A stretch of 7,908 nt of DNA from Synechococcus sp. UW140 (GTDB lineage: Bacteria; Cyanobacteriota; Cyanobacteriia; PCC-6307; Cyanobiaceae). The position numbers and the translations under genes were made by a program. Each line of letters opens with the position of its first letter. Position 1 is the stretch's first letter. Below, piece by piece: positions 1 to 5,242 of the stretch. The stretch lies in assembly GCA_945878795.1 (NCBI GenBank), contig CAMDWF010000095.1, positions 1 to 7,908 on the forward strand. Direction: 5' to 3'. Below the pieces are notes generated by a model, which ran no database searches, was not told the DNA's origin, and saw only the letters and a program-made list of their open reading frames with translations.

Positions 1-110
1 CTCGTCGTAACCGCCCATTTCGTTGGGCAGGCCGGCATTCGGGTGGATCGACACCCACGACGGCGAAATGCGCGAGAGCTCTTGGATGTATCCGCGCAGG
101 TCCTTTCCGC
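1..110 (-). CDS. metH: Methionine synthase (MetH) fragment, partial at both ends
   Basis: Read on the minus strand this gives an open frame that includes GKDLRGYIQELSRI and then HPNAGLPNEMGGYDE. These match the homocysteine-binding domain of cobalamin-dependent methionine synthase, in the stretch between the Cys zinc-ligand motif (GLNCALG in E. coli MetH, Cys247) and the later GGCCGT zinc motif. The frame runs off the left edge. On its own 5' side it stops resembling MetH at about position 110, just where the zinc-ligand Cys motif should lie, and the opposite strand there becomes an integrase C-terminus. The PNAGLPN-x-x-G-x-YDE form resembles the proteobacterial/Bacteroidetes type of MetH. 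As I recall, cyanobacterial enzymes read more like PNAGLPENVGG, so this piece may not come from the same organism as the rest. It is too short to judge function. Confidence 0.75.
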
Positions 111-218
111 ATGATGGGCCACTCCGTGGCGATCCATACCCGCACCTACCACCACTGGATCACCCGGCGCGATCAACAACAGGCGGTGGATGCGGCCCTG
201 GCCCGGCGAGCCGGTTGA
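108..218 (+). CDS. Tyrosine recombinase/XerC-like integrase, C-terminal remnant only
   Basis: This frame encodes RMMGHSVAIHTRTYHHW followed by a short Arg/Gln-rich tail and a TGA stop at 216-218. The MGHS box with a Tyr eight residues after the His is the end of a tyrosine recombinase catalytic domain: the last conserved His and the nucleophilic Tyr, compare LGHSSIxTTxxYTH. The upstream catalytic Arg and His-x-x-Arg motifs should precede it, but the in-frame sequence before position 108 has no recombinase character and is MetH on the other strand. So only about 36 codons survive here. From memory, an integrase-like gene just upstream of cobO is common in marine picocyanobacteria, where it is a stable chromosomal gene and not part of an obvious prophage. 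Whether this copy is truly truncated or only mis-assembled cannot be told from the sequence. Confidence 0.7.
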   Translation, partial: RMMGHSVAIHTRTYHHWITRRDQQQAVDAALARRAG

Positions 219-263
219 TGGCGCGGCTCCCGGCCACAGTGGCGGATCGACACCCATGGCCCC

Positions 264-986
264 ATGCGCGATACCGCACCCCCTGATCCCTCGGCGCTGC
301 CACTAGACGCCCCCAGCCCGGGTCTGGATCCTTCCCTGGACCAGCAGGCCGCCACAATTGGTCCCGGTGGCTCCCTGGCCCCGGAGACTGACCCGGAGTC
401 CTATCGACGTCGCATGGAGCGCCGCCGCGAAGTGCAACAGCGACGCCTCGAAGCCCGCGACTTGGAAAAGGGGCTGGTACTGGTGTTCACCGGCGAAGGC
501 AAGGGCAAGACCACCGCTGCCCTGGGCCTGGTGTTGCGCACCCTGGGCCATGGCGAGCGGGCTGCGGTGGTGCAATTCATCAAAGGGGGCTGGCAACCCG
601 GCGAGGCCAAGGCCCTGGCCCATTTCGGCGAGGCCCTGGCCTGGCATGCCCTGGGGGAAGGCTTCACCTGGGAAACTCAGGATCGGGACAGGGATCGGGA
701 GCTGGCCCAGGCGGCCTGGCAGCGGTCCCTCACCTACCTGGCCGATGGGCACCGCAAGCTTGTGGTGCTGGATGAGGCCAACGTGGCCCTCAAGCTCGGC
801 TACCTCGATCTTGCCCAGGTGCTGGAAGGGCTCGATTGCCGCCCCCCCCTCACCCACGTTGCCTTGACAGGCCGGGGAGCGCCCCCTGAACTCCTGGCAA
901 GGGCCGATCTGGTCACCGAGATGCGAGCTGTGCGCCACCCCTTTCGAGAACAGGGGGTGAAAGCCCAGGCTGGAATTGAGTATTGA
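264..986 (+). CDS. cobO: Cob(I)yrinic acid a,c-diamide adenosyltransferase (CobO/BtuR/CobA type)
   Basis: This 240-residue enzyme is predicted to transfer the adenosyl group of ATP to the cobalt of a corrinoid, making the coenzyme form in cobalamin biosynthesis or salvage in the cytosol. A P-loop TGEGKGKTT lies at residues 76-84, with VVQFIKGGW at about 102-110, LGEGFTWETQDR near 130-141, and a Walker-B-like LVVLDE at 166-171. The conserved HPFREQGVKAQAGIEY tail ends the protein. About 70 residues precede the P-loop, more than in E. coli BtuR. The first 40 or so are Pro/Ala/Asp-rich and probably disordered, and the next are a basic RRRMERRREVQQRR helix. The ATG at 264 is the first in-frame start after the integrase stop at 218. 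No clear Shine-Dalgarno is visible, so a start farther inside the poorly conserved N-terminus remains possible. No other cobalamin genes are in view. Confidence 0.93.
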   Translation: MRDTAPPDPSALPLDAPSPGLDPSLDQQAATIGPGGSLAPETDPESYRRRMERRREVQQRRLEARDLEKGLVLVFTGEGKGKTTAALGLVLRTLGHGERAAVVQFIKGGWQPGEAKALAHFGEALAWHALGEGFTWETQDRDRDRELAQAAWQRSLTYLADGHRKLVVLDEANVALKLGYLDLAQVLEGLDCRPPLTHVALTGRGAPPELLARADLVTEMRAVRHPFREQGVKAQAGIEY

Positions 987-1038
987 GGCTATTGCAGGGA
1001 ATCCGGGCCCCGCGTCAAGGGGGCTGGCAGGCAGGGGT

Positions 1039-1047
1039 TGCTACTGT
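1039..1047 (+). promoter_or_regulatory. Possible extended -10 element upstream of pyrH
   Basis: The sequence TGCTACTGT fits an extended -10 (TGn followed by TAnnnT) in the 81-base gap between cobO and pyrH. Transcription would begin near 1054, giving a short leader of about 14 bases. There is no convincing -35 box at the usual distance, and this is a short match that could be chance. Confidence 0.22.
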
Positions 1048-1054
1048 TCGAGCG

Positions 1055-1064
1055 AAGGTGGAGG
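1055..1064 (+). promoter_or_regulatory. Ribosome binding site that sets the pyrH start
   Basis: AAGGTGGAGG lies just before the ATG at 1068. The AAGG is 9 bases away and the GAGG is 3 bases away. It favours ATG 1068 over the in-frame TTG at 1038, which would add ten residues not typical of UMP kinases. Confidence 0.6.
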
Positions 1065-1067
1065 TCG

Positions 1068-1784
1068 ATGGCTTACCGGCGTGTGCTTCTCAAGCTCAGC
1101 GGCGAAGCGTTGATGGGGGATCAGGGTTACGGGATCGATCCGGCCATCGTCCAGTCAATCGCCCGCGATGTCGCAGCCGTGGTTGCGAAAGGTACCCAGC
1201 TGGCGATCGTTGTGGGCGGCGGCAACATCTTTCGCGGCCTCAAGGGATCGGCCGCCGGCATGGACCGAGCCACGGCCGATTATGTCGGCATGCTGGCGAC
1301 GGTGATGAATGCCATCACCCTGCAGGATGGCCTCGAACGGGCCGGGGTACCGACCCGAGTCCAGAGTGCCATTTCTATGCAGGAGGTGGCGGAGCCCTAT
1401 ATCCGCCGCCGGGCGATCCGCCACATGGAAAAGGGTCGGGTTGTTGTTTTTGCTGCAGGTACCGGCAACCCTTTTTTCACTACCGACACGACGGCAGCCC
1501 TTCGGGCCGCCGAAATCAACGCGGATGTTGTCATGAAAGCCACCAAAGTTGATGGTGTTTACGATAAAGATCCAGCCAAGCATCCCGATGCTAAACGCTA
1601 TGAAAGCCTCACTTTTCTAGAGGTTCTAAGCGACGAACTCGAAGTTATGGATTCAACCGCAATTGCCCTCTGCAAGGACAATGCCATACCGATACTTGTC
1701 TTTAATGTCTTCGGCAGCGGCAACATTGGCCGGGCCGTTGCCGGCGAAGACATCGGCACCCGGATTATCCCCGCCCCCCATTAG
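1068..1784 (+). CDS. pyrH: UMP kinase
   Basis: Bacterial UMP kinase phosphorylates UMP to UDP with ATP, in cytosolic pyrimidine nucleotide synthesis. It belongs to the amino acid kinase fold, usually hexameric and regulated by GTP and UTP. The 238 residues are the normal family length. Visible motifs are KLSGE at 9-13, the phosphate-binding GGGNIFRG at 50-57, the UMP-site segment MDRATADYVGMLATVMNA at about 65-82, GTGNPFFTTDT at 131-141 and the nucleotide-binding KATKVDGVYDKDP at 157-169. An in-frame TTG at 1038 is rejected as the start because ATG 1068 has a ribosome site and gives the family-typical N-terminus. frr follows after 27 bases, an often-conserved bacterial pairing, so co-transcription is likely. 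Base composition drops to about 50% GC across roughly 1441-1740, while the first half is nearer 65-68%. The protein itself looks intact throughout. Confidence 0.97.
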   Translation: MAYRRVLLKLSGEALMGDQGYGIDPAIVQSIARDVAAVVAKGTQLAIVVGGGNIFRGLKGSAAGMDRATADYVGMLATVMNAITLQDGLERAGVPTRVQSAISMQEVAEPYIRRRAIRHMEKGRVVVFAAGTGNPFFTTDTTAALRAAEINADVVMKATKVDGVYDKDPAKHPDAKRYESLTFLEVLSDELEVMDSTAIALCKDNAIPILVFNVFGSGNIGRAVAGEDIGTRIIPAPH

Positions 1785-1802
1785 TCTCCTATCCCATTCC
1801 GC

Positions 1803-1806
1803 AGGA
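1803..1806 (+). promoter_or_regulatory. Ribosome binding site of frr
   Basis: AGGA lies 5 bases before ATG 1812 and supports this start. The resulting protein lacks only the two to four extra N-terminal residues seen in some relatives. Confidence 0.5.
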
Positions 1807-1811
1807 ATCCC

Positions 1812-2351
1812 ATGGATCTGGAAGCCAGCATGCGCAAATCGGTGGAAGCCACCCTGCGCAACTTCAACACCATTCGCACCGGCCGGGCCAACCCCAGCTT
1901 GCTCGACAAGATCATGGTGGCCTATTACGGCGCCGACACCCCGTTGAAATCCCTCGCCACCATCTCCACCCCCGATTCCCAGACCATCCAAATCCAGCCA
2001 TTCGATGCCGGCTCCGTCGGGCTGATCGAAAAGGCCATCGGCATGAGCGATTTGGGGTTGACCCCCAACAACGACGGCAAGGTCATCCGCATCAACATTC
2101 CCCCCCTCACGCAAGACCGGCGCAAGGATCTTTGCAAGCTAGCCTCCAAATATGCCGAAGAAGGAAAAGTGGGTTTGCGCAATCTGCGTCGCGATGGCAT
2201 CGACCATATTAAGAAACAGGAAAAGGACACCGAACTCTCGGAAGATCAGAGTCGCGATGAACAGGACAAAATCCAAAAATTAACCGATCGCTTCATCAGC
2301 GAACTTGAGAAGCACTTGGCAGACAAGGAGACCGACATCCTTAAGGTCTGA
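1812..2351 (+). CDS. frr: Ribosome recycling factor
   Basis: Ribosome recycling factor works with EF-G to split the post-termination ribosome complex. The 179 residues are close to the usual 182-187. The start MDLEASMRKSVEATLRNF, the segment FNTIRTGRANPSLLDKI, the STPDSQTIQIQPFD stretch of the second domain, and the LASKYAEEGKVGLRNLRRD and SEDQSRDEQDKIQKLTD helices are all characteristic and undamaged. The first and last parts form the long three-helix bundle, and residues of about 30-105 form the beta/alpha domain. It lies 27 bases after pyrH, and its TGA at 2349-2351 is two bases before the next start, so pyrH, frr and the flavoprotein probably share a transcript. The last third of the gene (from about 2160) is AT-richer than its neighbours. 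Confidence 0.97.
   Translation: MDLEASMRKSVEATLRNFNTIRTGRANPSLLDKIMVAYYGADTPLKSLATISTPDSQTIQIQPFDAGSVGLIEKAIGMSDLGLTPNNDGKVIRINIPPLTQDRRKDLCKLASKYAEEGKVGLRNLRRDGIDHIKKQEKDTELSEDQSRDEQDKIQKLTDRFISELEKHLADKETDILKV
2343..2346 (+). promoter_or_regulatory. Ribosome binding site of the flavoprotein, inside the end of frr
   Basis: AAGG overlaps the last codons of frr and lies 7 bases before ATG 2354. It supports this start and suggests that translation of the two genes is linked. Confidence 0.45.
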
Positions 2352-2353
2352 GC

Positions 2354-3484
2354 ATGACGCTCAACGCCGATGTCATTGTGCTTGGGGCGGGACCGGCCGG
2401 ATCGGCTGCGGCCTTTCATCTGGCCGCCCGGGGACGGCGGGTGATTCTGCTTGAAAAGGAGGCCTCCGGCCGGGGCAAGCCCTGCGGCGGTGGCATGGCA
2501 GCCTCTGTGCAGCAATGGTTTCCGTTCGACCTCCACCCCGCCGTTGACCAGGTCATCCGTCAGGTGCGGTTCACCTGGTGCCTGGAGGATCCGGTGGTGG
2601 CCGAGTTGCCCGGTGATGCCCCCTTCTGGATCGTGCGCCGCCGGGTGCTCGATAATTTTCTGGCCCGCCAGGCAGCCGATCGGGGTGTTGATCTGCGCTA
2701 TGGGCGCACCGCCACGGCCCTCAGCCGCCAGGGCGACCGCTGGCAAGTGACCGATGGCCAGGGCCAGCAGCTTGAGGCCCGGGGCCTGGTGATTGCCGAT
2801 GGCTCCAGCTCCCGCTTCGCCGCAGAGCAGGGCCTGGGGCCAGCCCGCCCCCGCTATGCCGCCACCGTCTCGGTGGAAGTGGAGGGAACGCCGACCCCTG
2901 CGGATGTGGCCCACTTTGAATTCGGCCTAGTGCACCACGGTTTCTGCTGGGCGTTCCCCCGCACCGGCGGGTACAGCATCGGCGTGGGCACTTTCATCGG
3001 CCAACAGGAGGCGGACTCCCATGCGGTTCTGGCCCGCATGTTGCCCAGCCTGGGGCTGGACCCGGATGGGGGCGAACGACGCCATGGGCAATTGCGGATC
3101 TGGGATGGTCACCACCCGCTGCACGGGGATGGGGTGGTGGCCGTTGGGGACGCCGCTTCGCTCTGTGATCCTTTCTTGGCTGAGGGGCTGAGGCCCTCCC
3201 TGCGCAGTGGTTGCGTCGCCGCTAGTGCCATGGACGATTGGTTGGGCGGCGACAATCTGGCCTTGGCCGGCTACAGCCAGACGATGCGCAAGGAGTGGGG
3301 CGACTCGATGGCCTGGGGCAAACGGATTGCCCAGGTCTTCTATCGCGTCCCCAGGGTTGGTTATCAGCTGGGCCTCAAACGACCCACTGCCCCCAAACGC
3401 ATTGCCCAGATCCTCTCGGGTGAAATGGGCTATGGCGACATCGCCCAGCGGGTGATCCGACGCTTGCTGTTCCAGCGGGGCTAG
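2354..3484 (+). CDS. FAD-dependent oxidoreductase, geranylgeranyl reductase family (not classical ChlP)
   Basis: A 376-residue flavoprotein. It has an N-terminal Rossmann motif LGAGPAGSAAA at 10-20 with the ribose-binding acidic residue in LLEKE (32-36). A GKPCGGGMA segment follows at 41-49, as in geranylgeranyl reductases (GKPCGG). The second FAD motif is VVAVGDAASLCDPFLAEGL at about 261-279. This fold is shared by ChlP/BchP, archaeal lipid reductases and lycopene cyclases, which act on isoprenoid chains. Classical cyanobacterial ChlP is about 450 residues and begins with a different GGGPAGSS-type sequence, so this is a paralogue of unknown substrate. A role in reducing an isoprenoid or related hydrophobic compound is inference from the family only. 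The C-terminal 80 residues are basic and hydrophobic and could contact membranes. It starts two bases after the frr stop and converges on the next gene. Confidence 0.88.
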   Translation: MTLNADVIVLGAGPAGSAAAFHLAARGRRVILLEKEASGRGKPCGGGMAASVQQWFPFDLHPAVDQVIRQVRFTWCLEDPVVAELPGDAPFWIVRRRVLDNFLARQAADRGVDLRYGRTATALSRQGDRWQVTDGQGQQLEARGLVIADGSSSRFAAEQGLGPARPRYAATVSVEVEGTPTPADVAHFEFGLVHHGFCWAFPRTGGYSIGVGTFIGQQEADSHAVLARMLPSLGLDPDGGERRHGQLRIWDGHHPLHGDGVVAVGDAASLCDPFLAEGLRPSLRSGCVAASAMDDWLGGDNLALAGYSQTMRKEWGDSMAWGKRIAQVFYRVPRVGYQLGLKRPTAPKRIAQILSGEMGYGDIAQRVIRRLLFQRG

Positions 3485-3497
3485 CTAGGCCCTAGCC
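3479..3497. terminator. Inverted repeat between convergent genes, possible weak terminator
   Basis: GGCTAG at 3479-3484 can pair with CTAGCC at 3492-3497 around a 7-base loop. An alternative pairing is GCTAGG with CCTAGC (3484-3496) around one C. The element overlaps both stop codons, where only 7 bases separate the convergent genes. There is no T-run on either side, so an intrinsic terminator is only a weak suggestion. Confidence 0.25.
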
Positions 3498-3896
3498 GCT
3501 GATACACCCCTTCAGATGCCGGAGCCGTTGGTCAATTGAGGCCAGAAGCTCAATGGCGAACATCGGTGCCTCCTGCACCGCAAACAGAAACTTTTCGCGA
3601 TTCATCACCAGTAGACGACAGGCCGTGACGGACCGAGCATCGCCAAAGCGGCGATGCTCCTGGGTCACCAAGGCTCCGGCTCCAAACACATCACCAGCCT
3701 TGATGCGCTCCTTACCTTCCGAGTCGTTCCAGGTGAGTTCCACATCCCCTTCAAGGAGGCCAAACATGCAATCTCCCGCCTCTCCAGAGCGAAAAATCAC
3801 CGTTCCAGGTTCAACATTTATGACCTCGCCCGAGCTTGCGAGAGCTCTCATGGTGTCCAGGGCATTCACGGCAGACAATCGAAGGTGGGGATCCAA
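3492..3896 (-). CDS. Stand-alone cyclic-nucleotide-binding-like domain protein
   Basis: At up to 134 residues this is little more than a single cNMP-binding beta-barrel of the Crp/Fnr type. It has VEPGTVIFRSGEAGDCMFGL at 28-47, LEGDVELTW near 48-56, a cassette region GDVFGAGALV at 68-77, RRFGDARSVTACRLLVM to 98 and a C-terminal helix ending RLRHLKG. No DNA-binding helix-turn-helix or other output domain follows, so it is not a full regulator. The usual phosphate-cassette acidic residue (FGELAL in Crp-like proteins) is replaced: FGAGAL at 71-76. Canonical cAMP binding is therefore doubtful. The longest reading begins with TTG at 3896, directly after an in-frame TGA, and has no clear ribosome site. 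GTG at 3869 (giving MNALDTMRALA) or ATG at 3851 are real alternatives. It lies 70 bases downstream of tal on the same strand and may be co-transcribed. Its role is unknown. Confidence 0.85.
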   Translation of the reverse strand: MDPHLRLSAVNALDTMRALASSGEVINVEPGTVIFRSGEAGDCMFGLLEGDVELTWNDSEGKERIKAGDVFGAGALVTQEHRRFGDARSVTACRLLVMNREKFLFAVQEAPMFAIELLASIDQRLRHLKGCISG

Positions 3897-3966
3897 TCAC
3901 TCTAATGACGATTCGCCGGCCAAACTTCTCTCCCCCCTCCCCCAGCGCTGGCCCATGGCGCCGGTT

Positions 3967-5136
3967 TCAGCGCCGGATCGCCAGGGGGGCACCCAGGCCA
4001 CCGCGGATGTCGTCAGGCACGAGCCGGCCATCCTTATCCGTGTCGAGGGCATCAAAAACAGCGTCACTTCCCACCCATTCCTCGCGGGTGATGCAACCAT
4101 CACCATCGAGATCATTCAACAGAAAAATCTCGTGAACGGCATGGTTGAAGGCCGCTCCCCCCTCAATCACCGCCAGGCGATGGGCCAGTTGGGCCTCCAG
4201 GGTTTCGATCGCCTTGGAGAAACCGCGGATACCCTCATCTAGTTTTTCGCTTGCCATCTGGTCTGTGGCCATCATCGCCTCAAACACTTCCTGGCCGACA
4301 TGAATGCGATCCGGGCAGGGGCCAGGCTTGGCTGCATCAAGCTTGCGCTGCAGCAATCCTTCGCTGTTTCGCAACTGATCCATCAAAGCCGGGGAGATGG
4401 TCAATAAATCGCAGCCGGCGAGCTCGATGATTTCGTCGATGTTACGAAAACTGGCCCCCATCACCTCTGTGGCATAACCATAGGTTTTGAAATAATTGAA
4501 GATCGCGGTAACCGACAAGACCCCCGGATCCTCGGGACCTGAATAGCCATCGCGCCCTGTTGATTTTTTGTACCAATCCAGAATGCGGCCCACAAACGGC
4601 GAGATCAGGGTGACCCCTGCCTCCGCACAGGCCACAGCCTGGGAGAAGCCGAAGAGAAGGGTGAGATTGCAGTGAATGCCGTCCTTTTCCAGCCGTTCCG
4701 CCGCCTTGATCCCCTCCCAAGTCGCAGCAATCTTGATCAACACTCGCTCCTTGCCAATGCCGGCCTGTTGGTAAAGGCCAATCAGCTTGTGGGCCTTTTC
4801 AATCGTGGCTTCGGTGTCATAACTGAGGCGGGCATCCACCTCAGTGGACACCCGACCCGGCACGATCTTGAGAATCTCCTTGCCAAAAGTGACGCTGATT
4901 TCATCAAGGGCTTCCTTGACCACCTCCTCCGCCGCCGCCTCGCCACCCATCACCTGGCGCGATTCCCGCAGCGAACGGTCAATCAGCTCGTTGTAGGCCG
5001 GGATCTGGGCCGCAGCCAGGATGAGGGAGGGATTGGTGGTGGCATCCCGGGGAGTGAACTGGCGGATCGCGTCAATTTCGCCGGTGTCGGCCACGACGAC
5101 CGTCATGGCAGCCAGTTGATCAAGCAGATGGGCCAT
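3967..5136 (-). CDS. tal: Transaldolase with C-terminal EF-hand pair
   Basis: Transaldolase moves a dihydroxyacetone unit between sugar phosphates in the non-oxidative pentose phosphate pathway, in the cytosol. The 389-residue protein has DATTNPSLILAA at 31-43 and RVLIKIAATWEGI at 131-143, whose Lys135 matches the Schiff-base lysine. It also has HCNLTLLFGFSQAVAC near 155-170, SPFVGRILDWY at 179-189 and MGASFRN at 226-232. After the catalytic domain (to about residue 325) come two EF-hand calcium loops, DLDGDGCITREE at 342-353 and DTDKDGRLVPDD at 365-376, both with the usual acidic positions. This fusion is typical of cyanobacterial Tal and longer than the E. coli enzyme (317 residues). ATG 5136 is preferred over an upstream GTG at 5160 because relatives begin MAxLLxQL and an AAAGG lies 10 bases before it. 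The cNMP-like gene follows on the same strand. Confidence 0.95.
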   Translation of the reverse strand: MAHLLDQLAAMTVVVADTGEIDAIRQFTPRDATTNPSLILAAAQIPAYNELIDRSLRESRQVMGGEAAAEEVVKEALDEISVTFGKEILKIVPGRVSTEVDARLSYDTEATIEKAHKLIGLYQQAGIGKERVLIKIAATWEGIKAAERLEKDGIHCNLTLLFGFSQAVACAEAGVTLISPFVGRILDWYKKSTGRDGYSGPEDPGVLSVTAIFNYFKTYGYATEVMGASFRNIDEIIELAGCDLLTISPALMDQLRNSEGLLQRKLDAAKPGPCPDRIHVGQEVFEAMMATDQMASEKLDEGIRGFSKAIETLEAQLAHRLAVIEGGAAFNHAVHEIFLLNDLDGDGCITREEWVGSDAVFDALDTDKDGRLVPDDIRGGLGAPLAIRR

Positions 5137-5146
5137 GGAAAAGATG

Positions 5147-5151
5147 CCTTT
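5147..5151 (-). promoter_or_regulatory. Likely ribosome binding site of tal
   Basis: On the minus strand AAAGG lies 10 bases before ATG 5136. It is inside the reading frame of the longer GTG-start version, which argues for the shorter protein. No convincing promoter boxes were seen in the 106-base gap between ftsI and tal. Confidence 0.4.
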
Positions 5152-5242
5152 CAGAATCACTGACCGGGGCCAAACCTACCCACGCCAAGGGCTTGTCCCG
5201 AGCTCCTAACCTGCCGCTTGAGCGAATCCGTACAGGAGGCGT

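Noticed and set aside
108..218. Evidence of an active integrated element at the left edge
   Set aside because: Only the recombinase C-terminus is present. There is no att-like direct repeat, tRNA gene or phage gene in view, so no mobile element is called.
23..286. Plus-strand frame of 87 codons across the left-edge junction
   Set aside because: It crosses the metH/integrase boundary and its translation resembles nothing. The other two frames explain the sequence better.
303..938. Long open frame (211 codons) on the minus strand
   Set aside because: It is fully antisense to cobO and has no recognisable motif. It is a high-GC shadow frame.
983..1552. Plus-strand frame of 189 codons overlapping the cobO stop
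   Set aside because: It overlaps pyrH in another frame and has an Arg/Gly/Cys/His-rich composition with no family resemblance.
2354..3484. Calling the flavoprotein chlP
   Set aside because: It is about 75 residues shorter than classical ChlP and its N-terminal motif differs, so only the family name is supported.
3897..3966. Possible hairpins in the tal to cNMP-like gap (GGCGC at 3957-3961 with GCGCC at 3970-3974)
   Set aside because: The stem is only five pairs, overlaps the tal stop region and lacks a T-tract. Such GC-rich pairings are common by chance here.
3553..4242. Plus-strand frame of 229 codons
   Set aside because: It spans the antisense of the cNMP-like gene, the gap and the tal end. 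Those minus-strand frames encode clear domains.
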